64,000 nucleotides of DNA from the NCBI GenBank assembly GCA_963969395.1, contig OZ017795.1, positions 27,447,063-27,511,062 on the forward strand. The letters run 5' to 3'. A program made the position numbers and the translations under genes. How positions within the stretch are numbered: position 1 is the first letter of the stretch; each line of letters begins with the position of its first letter. The notes beneath the pieces are model-generated. The model ran no database searches. It saw only the letters and a program-made list of their open reading frames with translations, and was not told the origin of the DNA. This DNA is from Pseudoscleropodium purum. Taxonomy: Eukaryota; Streptophyta; Bryopsida; Hypnales; Brachytheciaceae. Shown here piece after piece: positions 11,370 to 23,640 of this stretch.

Positions 11370-14300
11370 AATATGCATCAATGTCATTCTGTAACCATTC
11401 ATTATCCAGTTCCTCAGATTGCATTGCAATGTACTCCAACAAATGAGGTTTTGCTAGTGCTGGGATGCTCACTTCTTTCTTTGTTACCTCTCCATGCATT
11501 GTTACATTACTCTCTTGCACAAACCCACTCCTCATTCTTTTCAGTATGTCATTCCAAGAGAATATAGCTACTTCTTTTTCCACTCATGTATACTTCTCAC
11601 TAGATCATTCCCACCATACCTTTATATAGTTTTTGTACCTTTCTTTGCATGACCTCTCTCCTCTTCCCACTCTTCCCTTCACAATCAACGAATATCATAA
11701 AACCTTCACCTTTGTTGCCCACTTTCATGGACCAAATTCTACAACTTTTCCCATATAAAATGGGACTCCCACTCTTATTTTAGTTGCCTCCACTGAAAGC
11801 ACTACAAATTGTCTAACTTGAAGGTCTTTCTCTAATTCAAACATAGGAAACAGATCTTCTACTTCATCTATGCTCCGTCTTGCACTTGTTTCTCCCACTT
11901 CATTTACCCTTGTTCTTTTTGGAGCCCTCATTGTTACCATTTGCCACGGCCTATTCCTACGTGGACCAAAATAGCCTTGAGCTTTTAGATTCGGCATTGT
12001 CACCATGATAGAATCCACCACCCAGGGTTGACGAATCTCTACGTCCGCCCCAAAATAGCGTCCGTAACCCGGACGTCCAGACGCACAGACGCCAGCGGAT
12101 GCAACGTCCCTCCCGCCGTCGGAAGGCGAATGGGCGGACGGGGGCGGACAGGGCGAGGTGGACGGGGCGGATGGCATCCGCGAATGTCAACGGACGCTGC
12201 GGACACAGCGTTCGCGTCCAGACGTCCCGGACGTCCGACCGTCCTGTCAACCCTGCCACCACCGCCATCGTATTTGATTCTTCTCTTTCCTTTAGAACAT
12301 TGCCCAAGTGGAAATTGTCTCCTTTATTCCCTACTGACGTTGTAGGCCAAAATTGCTTCTCCATCTCTATTGTTTTATCCAAGCTAGGGAATTCCTTCAA
12401 ATACTTTATGAACTTTTGTATTTCCAATATTACTTCAAGATTGTGTAGTACATCCATTCTTCTATGCACACATTTATCCTTGTAAATGATAAAATCTTCC
12501 AATGCCTTCAACTCCCTCTCATCTGCTATAGTTACTTTTGCTAAAGCTGGCCTCTCTATCATGCTAGGTAAGGATTGTAAGCACACATCTCCTTCAGCCG
12601 GTCCCCACATATATTTGTTGAAGTACTTGTGTTGAACCCTTGGTACTCCATGTTCAATGTAGAATCTTATATGGTGTGGGAACATGATACCTGATAATTG
12701 GTCTCCCCCCCTCAAAAGATGCGGTATAATGAATGACTTCCAATCTCGAACATTCTCTTGCTTCCTTGCACTCACAAATGCCTTTGTATATGATACTCCT
12801 TTCTCTACCAACAATAACAACTCATCAATAGTGTCAATATTCTTCCTCTTCAACGTATTCGAAATAATGCTGAATCTTTGATCAATGTCTTCATGAGTGT
12901 GTCCAACTATTAGAAATGACAATTACCCTTCTTGGAAAAATCCAAGTCCCACCAAAGTTGCACATAATGCAAACATGTATACGTTCTTATTTTCACGAGT
13001 ACAATTGTCCTCTTGAATTCGTAAAGTTGGTGGTAGCTTTCCCTTTCATCTCCGCACATTCGATAGTACATGCATAATACTGGTTATCACTTGATTGCTA
13101 TCATGTTTGTGGTGTGCATCAATCCAAACATCTATATACAATCCAATTCCATGCACTAGCACTCCACAAAGATGTGTTTTTACAAAGTGCAATTCTATGT
13201 TCTTCACAGATTGCCTCATTTTAGGCACCATGGTCATATTCTGGTCCATGCCATCTACTATCAAACACATATACAAGTCTAGTGTTATCATTGCTGACCA
13301 TTTAAACAATGAATAATCACGCCTCTCCTACATTTGATGTTGGATATGTATAATGTACCATTTCTTGATCTCTATACGAGTTGTTGCATTTGTTGTAGCT
13401 TCCATTCCATATTTATACTCCCAACAATGGTAACACTTTGAAAATCGAGAGTACGGTGGAATCTGTACATGTGCATATTCTTTTTGCTATAACCGACGAA
13501 ATGAATTGAGACTCAATGGCTCCTCATCTACCATCTTCTTCACTTCTTCGTTGACATAGTGAAACACATCCAACTTCGTTGTGTTCATAGGTAACAAAAC
13601 CAATGGCACTACGTTCTTATCATCCTCCTTCATATTTGCCTGTGAGGTTGTGTGCATCTTGATTCCTTCACAAACTCTTTGAAACTTGCACGTGTTGTTG
13701 ACATTCTAGCTCCTTCTCTTAAGTGGCATGTATTACTATATATTACTGCCACTTTCCCATGTTGTTGGGATTGCTTAAGCTACTTGAATTGCCTTTGTGA
13801 ATAACCAAGCGTAGTTGTATAGCATGCATTGCAGACGTTGAAGCCATCCAATTTTGTCTCATACTTGTACCTCCTACCAACTTTTGTTCTTTTGAAGAAT
13901 GCACTCAACATTTGTAGTATCCACATTGATCGAAGCTCATATTTTTGTCCCCATGCCATATACTTTTGATTCAGTATACACTTCGTACCTACTTCCCTAG
14001 TTCTTTTTGCATGCAGCTTTATTTTTTGCTTCTAACACACTTTGCAATGTCATCTTCTTACTCATGGCCTCTCCTCTTATACACGGTCTTCTTTCTTGCC
14101 TCTTTCGATTCAACAAAAATTTTGAATAATTTTTGTTACTTCTTGATTTTGGTAATCCATCCCTTATTTCTCTATAAGGTCTGTGCTAGAATCCCATTCA
14201 TTTTTTCTTCTCATCTACTCTGAAGATCCACCATTGTCTGTTGTAGTGAACAACATCTCAGAAGGGCTAGGACTATTGTTGCTCTCGTGGAAGTCAAACT

Positions 14301-14775
14301 TGGGTGTTGCAATAGGAGAAAAAATAAAATTTTGACCTCCTCTTGATTTTGAGGTGCTTGGCCTTCTACCACCTACCATACAAAGTCTACATTTCTTCCA
14401 ACGAATCACCAATCCCACACATTGACCAAGACACTCCCCTACTAATTCACCTGTCTATACAGTTGCATCAACAACATGCAGTATATGCATAGCAACCTCA
14501 GTTGGCAATAGTTTAACATGATGAAGTTCCATTCCATGTGTAATACTTCCATCTATAATCTCTCTTCCAACAACAACTCTTGCTTCAAAAATGAGCTCCA
14601 TTGTGTCTTCCATTGTTTCTATTCGTACATCATGCCTTCCAAAAACGCCACCTTCAAATAGTTGAGCACGACAAGATCTAATAATTCTCTGGCCTACATT
14701 CTCTTGATTGGACCCTTCCATTGTTGCTAACATGGGTAATGCCATAGGACTCCCAAAACCTCTAGCATCCAAAGT
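11370..14775 (-). pseudogene. DUF7869-type transposon protein, decayed
   Basis: Read on the minus strand from 14772, consecutive open segments with frame breaks follow the layout of DUF7869 transposon proteins, which are common in moss and invertebrate genomes. A variable N-terminus (14772-14215) is followed by a segment near 13560-13380 with EEPLSLNSFRRL and a CxxC pair (FSKCYHCWEYK). Next come LIVDGMDQNMTMVPK and HDSNQVITSIMHVL (13309-13046), then the family hallmark VGHTHEDIDQRFSIISNTL (from 12922). The conserved acidic residues in DGMDQ and HEDID suggest a DDE-like catalytic core; that is inference from the motif pattern. A C-terminal part continues to 11368. Stop codons and frame changes occur near 12930, 13330, 13790, 14180 and 11720, so no complete protein is made. 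A MITE interrupts it at 12023-12255. Confidence 0.7.
12023..12255. mobile_element. GC-rich hAT-type MITE with perfect 8 bp target duplication
   Basis: The 233 bp element begins CAGGGTTGAC and ends with the exact complement GTCAACCCTG. It is flanked on both sides by CCACCACC (12015-12022 and 12256-12263). An 8 bp target duplication and CAGGG-type ends are the signature of the hAT superfamily. The element is strikingly GC-rich, with repeated GGACG/CGTCC motifs, inside AT-rich DNA, and it encodes nothing. It lies inside the DUF7869 gene. Removing the element and one duplication copy rejoins the minus-strand reading frame without a break, so the insertion is recent relative to local decay. Confidence 0.9.
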
Positions 14776-14789
14776 TGCTCTTGTTTCCT

Positions 14790-17700
14790 AGTGTCAAAAA
14801 ATTCTTCTATGAGTATGTCTACAAATACTAAACATATGGTTTTACTACTTCCAAAAAATACTTATGTTACTCAACAAAAGCAAAACTTCCTCACAATTCA
14901 AGTCTTAGTAACAAAATTCCATATTGCCTCCAATTTGGGTGCTTGCAAGAAACACTTGTCTTATTTATTGCATTTTTGGTTTTTGTGGTATCAGTACTAT
15001 GAGTCCTACGATCATGTTGGAGCACTATGAGAGGTACGGAAGATGAAATGTTGTGGGCCGTTCTACAAGTACTAAAGAATCCTAATGTATACCCTTGAGT
15101 ACTGTCGACAGCCAGAGTCCTCTATTTTCAATAGAAAAATGAGGTTTCTACATTCCCATTTTTGAGAAATAGTAAAGGTGAGTGAAAAAATAATAAAAAA
15201 GTGGCCATTGTTGACAACTCAAAGCAATTTCTAGCACCAAAAGGGGCTGCTAGAAAAACTTCTCTAATTGTTCATAAATTTGTGATAATTGTTGCATTGT
15301 TTGAAGCATTCCCAAACACATTTGGAACATGCTTTGTGAAAATGCTCTCTGGAGAGAGTATATTTCTATTTGAAGACCTAGGCTATCCATTTTTTTTTAT
15401 GTCATTCTTCATGAAAAAGGTATTCAATAATACTAAAAACTCCGAAGACCACAAGTGTGACATATTATGAAAAATCTCTTTTACCAACTAAACTAATTTA
15501 GAAAAAATTGAAATAATTTGAATACCTCTATCACTAATATAGGAAGCTTGCTCTCAAATTTCATGTCTATTCAATCATTTTTGCTATAGTTATGGCAAAA
15601 GGTCACTTTACATACAACGTGTGACGCAAAATAGGACAAGTGTTTCTTGCAATCACCCATTTCCACAGTCTTAAAATATTGTCACTATGCCTCTTACATG
15701 TATGTAAAAAGGAGTATTCATTTTTTATTAACAATTCTGACAATCAATTCTCTTGCACACATCAATCAATGGAATTCAACATAACTACTATTTTAGAAAA
15801 TATTGTACTATTCTATCTTTCATTTTTGTAAATTCTATGTGATACAATTCTTATAGAGTGTGACATTCTACAAGTCAAAGTCATTTAACTTCATTGTTAT
15901 AAAATAAAATGTTTGTGAATGATAACTTTTTATTCATGCAAATTTGCTAGAAGATCTGTAAGAATTTCTTAAATTCAAAAAATGCATAATCAATTTTGTT
16001 GTAGATACAATAGTACACTTCAAGCACTGAAAACAAATTAAACATTAAAAGCAAATTTATAAAAGTTTATAAAAATATGTTCTTCAAAATAGTGTTTTAA
16101 AATGCAAATATATTTATTTCAAAATACAAATCATACTAAAGATTGGTAAAGAAATATTTTGAATTTTTTAAAGTTTACAACAATAATTACTCCCACCTCC
16201 AAGATACTTCATGCAAATTTGAACATTTCACTTTTAAAGTTAAATGAAAAATAAATAAAAATTATAAAGACATTTAGATTCATTGGCTATAAATTCATAT
16301 GTACAACACACCTACCTCTTTTTGTTCTTAAAAGGGACAATACAATAGTCAAAAATTGAAAATAATCGAAATTCATTCTCTTATAGGTGTATTTCTGCTC
16401 CTATGACATTTATGTAAATAAAACAATTGAATTTGGAATAGAACAATGAAGTCAAGTAAATTCTTATTAACCGCACCCAAGGAACCAAAGAAAATTGCAA
16501 TATTCAAATGCTTGAAATGTATAATTCTAATTGTTCTAAATAAGCATGGTTTTTTCAAAGGCAAGGTTTTGAGGTTCTCTCCTTCAAATACATTTTTTAA
16601 TGGTTTGAGTTTCTTTTCTCTCAATCTAATACAAGAGGAATCAAAAGCTTCTTTAATATAGTCTTCATTACTTAAACTTGTAATAAATATTACCTCGATT
16701 AAGGAAAAGGCAATGATTTCTAATTTCATAGTGTACTGTCAAGCCTTTGTGCCACTTAAAATGTACTTTACAAATCGACTTCTTATTTGCTTCATGTGCT
16801 TTCATCAATGATCAACCAATTAGATCACATGCATCTATAATTTGTTCAATTTATGTGAAAGGATCTCACACTACTCACACTTTTCATGCTAATTGAATTA
16901 AGTTGAACAACACATAGAACATGGATCAGTAGACTTGCACTTTATTTCAAGACTCTAATTTTTCACTTTAATCCCTAAAAGTCTTCACATTCATAAATAA
17001 GATGCCCATTATTCAAACTTCTTTGTAAAAATGGAAATGATAGGAAATATCTTCATTAATTATACTCTAGATTATTCCTACATATTATGTTATAGAAGCA
17101 CCTATACCCAACCATGTAACCTTTAAAAGACCAAGGGTACAAAAATTTGTATTGAAAAGCCATATAGTGGCCTTTATAGTCCTTTAAGGATTAAGTCCAT
17201 GTATTTTAAGATGTAATTTAACAATTTTTATTATATTTAATACATTAGCAATTGAAATTATGAATTTATTAAAATGAATTGGTAATTTATTTTTTAATTT
17301 ACATGCACATTCTATAAATTGTTGAAGTTCCACTTTGGTACATGCATGGTGCATTCCGAACCTTCATGTAACTATGCAATTTATACATTTTAGAGTACTT
17401 GGATGTACAAGTTCAAGATTGGTTTGAGGTACAAATTTGGGAATGGATGCTTGTACCTTATGTCAAGACTCTATTGCAAACTTGGATATTGTGTTGCAAT
17501 TGCAGAGCATGCCCTTCATGGGCAACTATTTTTAAATTTGATATAAAAATAGAAATTAAATCCTAATTTTAAGTTATCTTTGCTAAAGAAAACAAGATGA
17601 TGGCAAAGAATCTTCAATATTTCATTTATTGTAAACCTACTTAGAATTTAATTAATCCATAGAGTTAACCAAGACCTCAAAGATACCAAAGAATGATAGG

Positions 17701-19740
17701 CAAAGTAATTTAGCATGTAATTTAGGAATAACCTATAATGATTAATGAAGATGTTTCCAATCATCAATATAGACACTCACACTAAGGTAGGAGGTTCAAA
17801 AGTACCCACCTCTACAAGCGCCCACCTCCACAAATGAGCATTGCATGTACATGTTGGTTTTTGTAGCCTTCAACAATGTACAAACAATGTATATTTTAGA
17901 GGGTGGATGCTTATAGAGCCCTAAGCCATATCTACTTCAAAGTTTCATAACTAATTTTACAAAGCTCCAAAAAAATATAAAAGGATTTGGATTAGATGGC
18001 AATTCTACTTGTCTAGAAGAGAAAATTTACTAAAAAATATTTGAAGAAGTTACACCTCTCCAAAAATCATTTCTAGCACTCAAATGGTCAATTTATGAAC
18101 CTATTACCTTACATACTTGGACTTAGAAAACTTTAGAATGTTGGTTGGTAGGACCATGGCAAAGATCTCAAATACATATCTCCAAAAATAGTAAGGTAGA
18201 AGGCTTAGAAAGTGCCCATTTAAGGAAAAAAAAAAGGCCCCTATGTAAAAATGGGTGGATCCAAATATTTTTTACATTTTTTTGGAAGAAAGAAAAATGA
18301 GGAATACACTAGTGGAAATTTTAATTTTAATTTTTTGACTTGAAATGAATAAGATATGATTTTTCAAAGTTAGAGGTGCCTAAGTCCCTATTAATGCTCA
18401 TAGATGCAATTGTAATCAATCAAAATATTTCATGGAATGAAGCCAGTGAGTTTATGAATGATCCTAATCATGCCTTTGCATGGAGTCATTGAATCTAAAA
18501 ATGATCCATTGTACATTTCCATTCAATTCAAATCCGATTTTAAATCAAAATTTATTGCAAGAGCTAAACACCCCAGGGGATCTTCACATAATTTTAAGTT
18601 CAATTCAAAGTGTTGTAACTTTTGCATCCAATGTCCAAATTCAATAAAACTTGTTGGAAATTTTGTGTTCTTTTTTATAGTTTATGAAGTAGAATTTTCA
18701 GATCAATCCAAGATTTACAAATTTTTTGTAAACCAAATGAAGTTGATAGGTTCAATTTGAGTTCACCAAACTATATTTGATGACTGCTATTTCAAGGGCT
18801 TATATCTCCTTCATCCAATTTTCAAAAAAAAATTATTGGGTTATGTTCCCCTTTCAATTTTGTTATTGTGATTTGATTTTCATGTTAATCCACATTGTTT
18901 TGAATGTTTGGGAGGAAATTAAAGTTCGAAATCTCCATATTTTTGGATTATAGTGAACTTTGACGGCTTGTTTTTTCTTCATATAATGTCCTTTTCTAAT
19001 AAAAAAAAATTGGAATAGTTTTGCATAATAGTCTTGTTTTTGTGGTTAAAATTTCACATCAATCCAATAAAATTTGAGTGATTGAGAATCATTTTAGTAG
19101 AAGGAGGTTCAGCCTCATGTGTTTTTTGCATATTTTCTTGCTATTTTTTGACACTTTAAAGTCAATTTGTAGACCTCACCTACTTCGAGCTTTTACATGA
19201 GCAAAATCACACATGATAGTGAACCATGTTACTTGATTGATAGCCTTAAATCACACATCGAATGGCAATTTATCACTTCATCAAATCATTTTCATTTTTA
19301 CATCCCTTGTGCATTGTCTTAGACACTTCTATAGGGGCAATTGTTAATTCCCAAACTATTTTCAAGCCTCCTCCTATATGTGGCCATTTCCCCATGGCCA
19401 AAGCCTCCTAATGCTTGTTTATGATTAAGGTGATTAAACAAATTGAAGATAGTGATCGACATCAATTTTCAAGACAAACATGCAATATTGCATTATGACA
19501 AAATTCAAACCAGGTTGCATAAATCTATAAATCCATGCTACATATGTCCCTTGATTCCAGGATAGTGACGTGATAAAGGTAGTAATTAAAGCTATTTGAA
19601 ATAGATTTGTATATTTGACCTTTAGTTAAAGAACACAAGTTTATTCCAAAACAATATAAGGTTGAAAAATAGAAATCACAAATTAGAATAAATCCAACAT
19701 CCCCCTCAAATAAAAATGACAAAGGAAATGGAGAAGGGCA
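14790..19740. other. AT-rich interior of the large element
   Basis: No gene, RNA or convincing repeat boundary is visible. Open frames here are short and of random AT-rich composition. It probably consists of decayed nested insertions. Confidence 0.4.
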
Positions 19741-19779
19741 TGAAGTCAAAGCACACATACCTACTACACCCCACGTAGC

Positions 19780-20297
19780 TGCGTGGGGTTGGTCATTGGG
19801 TCCCCTCCGGAGCTCATACCACAGTCTTTAGTACCCCTCGTTTCCCGCAATCGATCAGGTAATTCTTTGACGACTACACACCACTCATTCATTACTCGCT
19901 CGCTCCCTCCCTCCTTTATTGTTGGTTATTGTTGCTCACTCCCTTGCTATTGGTCGCTACTACTTCCTGTCTACAGTGTTCCTTTGAAGAATTGCTTCAA
20001 TTCTAGATGCTGTCCAAGTACATTATGATGAGGTGAGTTACATAAAAAAATTGAATTTCCTTCTAGTTTCAAAGAATACTACTAGTGTTTATTGTCCTAG
20101 GGTTTGCCCTGACTTCTTCAATTTCAGTTGCAGCTGCATAGATGTCTAGCTCTAGCTCGAAGGCTGCGCAAGAATTGTTCACCTATCATCATCAAAACAT
20201 TGAACTTCCACAAACGATTTCCATTTCTTCGCTTCCGCAATTATAGTAGACAAATGATTCTCCATCCTTACGTTGATATGGTAGAGGCTTTGTTTAG
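19780..20297 (+). other. possible exons of an unidentified gene or captured gene fragment
   Basis: GC content rises and three open segments with good splice signals follow one another on the plus strand. The first ends at 19858 (CAG before GTAATT). The second, about 19994-20032, encodes IASILDAVQVHYDE and ends before GTGAGT. The third, 20128-20297, runs from a TTTCAG acceptor to a GTGAGC donor with 56 open codons rich in Arg, Lys and Leu (for example CLALARRLRKNCSPIIIK). The last two join in phase. I do not recognise the protein. It might be a host gene fragment carried by the element or the remains of a nested retroelement. A 7 bp hairpin (CCCCACG, loop TAGCTG, CGTGGGG) lies at 19770-19790. 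Confidence 0.3.
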
Positions 20298-20299
20298 GT

Positions 20300-23200
20300 G
20301 AGCATTATCTATACACAAACTAACATTTTCAAAGAACTAAAATAGAAGTTGGAACACACCTGCTATATTTTTAGCAAATGACAAACAACTATGTGCAATA
20401 TAATCAACCGGAAACTAAAACAGGTCAAAGAAGAAAACTAACATAGCCTTTCCTTTTTTCATGAGGTTTGTGAAACCTGTAGGTACTTGAAATCAATAAG
20501 TTAGTGTCTTGGTGGAAATCGATAAGTTAACATCCTTGTGCAAATCGATAAGTTAACATCTTCGAGGGAGTTATTGCAATCTGTTTTGTATAGCAAAAGG
20601 AATATAGAAAGTTACATGTGGAAGTTGCACAGTTGACAGATTCACTTATTAGATTTAGAAGTACCTAATATCCATCGATTTTATATGCCCCCTATTGAAG
20701 TCATGAAGTTAGAAGCATAATGTCAGTCTTGTTTATCATTGTGCGGTCTGGCTTATCGACATCATTGTTTCTTGAATAGCATATTCACAACAAATTCATA
20801 TTGTGTTTCCGGTATTGAATCCAAAGGAGTCTCATATTTCCTTGTCTACGAGTAGTTGCGACATGTGTCCAAAATTACTGTAATTAGTGAATATTGAATG
20901 GGTGTCAGAATTTGAAGTTCCATTGGAAAAGTGACATTCATTGGTAATCAACAATGGCAACAAAATATGAGTCTTTGATGGTTATTGAATTTTAGAAAGC
21001 TAGTCTGTAGGATGATCAGAGCCACAAGATCTCTCAACACGGACCTTTCCTAACTCAAGAGCATTAAATTCCACTTTAGTTGTTGCAGATAAAGGTAGCC
21101 TCCACGTGAACATTGAATCAGTTTTTAGAATGGTTGTTAGCTTCCTAGTTTGTGCACATTCAAAAAATAAATAAAAACTCGTCACTATTGCATTGCTATG
21201 AAGCAACTCCCTAGAAGTTATACAGGTTGTGGAGCTCCAATTGTCAATTCTCACATCCTAATTTAGTCATTTGTCAAAGTGGCGTTGTGCTCGAGGCTTC
21301 ATGCAAATAGATTGGAAGCGTTGATACTACACCTATATCTCGCTTGGTCGACCGTGGGTCCTTTGGGCCTTTCTTTGTACTGCTCCAATGAGTTGCTACT
21401 TAGTTTCAGTGTTTGTCTTGTAGTTTGTCATGTCATCCTTTGTCTTGTCCAAGTCTGCTTGGTCCCTACTAGACCACTTGTGGTTGGCGGGTTGTTATTT
21501 TCCCCTTTGCAATGAAATCCTGGTTCATTTGTTTATAAAAAAAAATTTACTACACTTGTGATATCTGTCCATGATGAGTTGAATTCCTAACTCTAGGCTT
21601 CATGCTTGATGGACTTAGTATCACGTAATAGGCAAGGTATTGTACCAAGGTATCTTTGCAGTTCAATTCATAATCATTAATAGCAAAACCTAAAAACAAT
21701 TCTTACAATCCTCTCAATCACTAACCCCATTTGTGAATTGCAGTAAAACAAGGCATCTAGATTATAACATAGGCTTGTATTAGTATCTAAGTTATACATG
21801 ATTGAATTTAAAAATTTTGAATTCATATCAGCAATCAAAGCCCCAAAATAATATATGACAAGTGTTCAAAGTCCACTTAATATTAAAATGAAAGAGAGCA
21901 TAAGATAGTTTTAGTGAGGTTTTTGCAATTAGTACTTTCAAACATGGTGCTGACAAGTTTTTCGTCATTGAAAATTTCTATCTTTCCCATCTTATATTTT
22001 TGTTTAAATACAACATTCCTTTGGTTCATTTCAAATAAGCACTGGAAATATAATTCAAGAGCATTAAGATTATAAGCTCAATTTGTCTGTTGGAACTTTT
22101 CTGCGGCAATGATGTAATATGAGCATTTTGAGCACAGACTTTGATTGTTGATTAGGTGAGACACAGAGCTCCTAATTTGGAATATTGGAGAACGTGTGTA
22201 CAATCGGGGGAACTATTTGCAACATTAAGAGAACATAATTTGGAAGGGCATTGCAAGCCTCTAATTAGATGAATAATCTTGTGATTGATTGTCGTTCAAG
22301 TCAGCTTCACAGTATAGTCTATTATTGCAAGTGGTTTATATGGCATTTTTACATTTAGTTTACAAGGAATATTATGGAAGGATCGAATTCACATGATGAG
22401 TGCCTTGGACATGTTTGCAGGTTATTATAGCACATGATGTGTACTTGAATTCCACCTTGGTCATAAAACAATATCAAGTCAGGAGACTTATCACCACTTT
22501 CTTTTACTTCAGCAAACTTGGTAAATGCCTCTATCTAACTCCCAAAGTCCCAAGGTCAATTTTCTATCAAAAAACACTGAAAATTGTCATTTTTGTTGTC
22601 TTCACCTAAGAGAATTTAAAAAATAATTTAAAAAAATCTAACCATAGGATCTTGTATTTCACTTGAATTAACTCATGTGGTAAAAATTTCATGAAGTTTG
22701 ACCGTATAGATTGGAAGATATTAGCATTCAAAGTTGATAAAGAAAGTTTTTTTGAACACTAGCTTGCAATTTCAAATGACTTTGACCACCATTTATGAAA
22801 TTTTGTTTGTACTGCAAACTTTGAATTAAATTTTTTTTATATTGAATAATTGAGTTGAAAGTCTAGAAAAAAAGTTCAAAAAAGAAAACATTTGATTTTC
22901 ATTCTTTAAAAAATTGTTAAGTAGAAGTAAGTCCAAGATTGAAAAAATAAATAAATCACTAAAAGCTCCAAGATGGGATTGAAAGACAATAATCCCAATG
23001 GTGAGATTGTTTTAGCAATGAAATACAACATTTTTGAAAAAAAAAAGATGTGAAAAATTGTGAAAATTGCATATAAAAATGATTCCTACAGGTTACTTTT
23101 CTAAAAAGATGCTTAAATTGCCCCCAAAACAAGATTATCCATAACTTTCTCATTATTAGTCCAAATAGAAGAAAACAAAGCTTCACATGTAGACAAAAAT

Positions 23201-23640
23201 ACAAAATTTTAGGTAGAAAAAAATTAGAATTTATTTTGATTTTTTGCAAATTTTTTTGTGCTATCCACCTAGATTAGTTTCAGGCTTTTTGTAGTATAAC
23301 TTTTGCTCTCGGGCACCAATTGAAATAAAAAATATATTCCCACAAAGCTAATCAATTTTATAATATTGTGGAAAAGTTTCAAAAAAATTCACCAAAAATT
23401 GAGGTTACAATAATTTGCCTAAAATCTAATTTGTCCCTTGAGTAGACAATGAGATTTTAAGGTAAAATAGCCCATGACAAGCGAACTCCCTAATGTAGAC
23501 ATCTATCAAATAATCCATGAAATCAATGTATTGTGTGATGGTGATGGAGATGTGAGAAACTGTTTTAGGAACCTACACCTTTTTAGTGTAATTTATTATA
23601 TGAACTATTTTTTTAATTTTTGTATGTCATATCCATCTTA
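20300..23640. other. unassigned element interior, including a dispersed repeat copy
   Basis: No gene is supported. A dispersed repeat copy lies at about 22970-23350 and is listed separately. A run of A residues at 21537-21548, after a somewhat GC-richer 300 bp, could be the tail of an old retroposon, but no coding similarity backs this. Confidence 0.35.
22970..23350 (+). repeat. dispersed repeat family, copy 1
   Basis: Blocks occur in the same order and spacing as at 40345-40720: AATGGTGAGATTGTT, then AACAAGATTATCCATAACTTT, then CAAAGCTTC, then a conserved TTTTGCTC with a following ATTGAAATAAA-like run and CAAAGCTAAT. No coding content is seen. Confidence 0.6.

Noticed and set aside
21279..21548. 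Plus-strand frame followed by an A-run, suggesting a LINE tail
   Set aside because: No reverse transcriptase or endonuclease similarity nearby; an A-run alone is not enough in AT-rich DNA.
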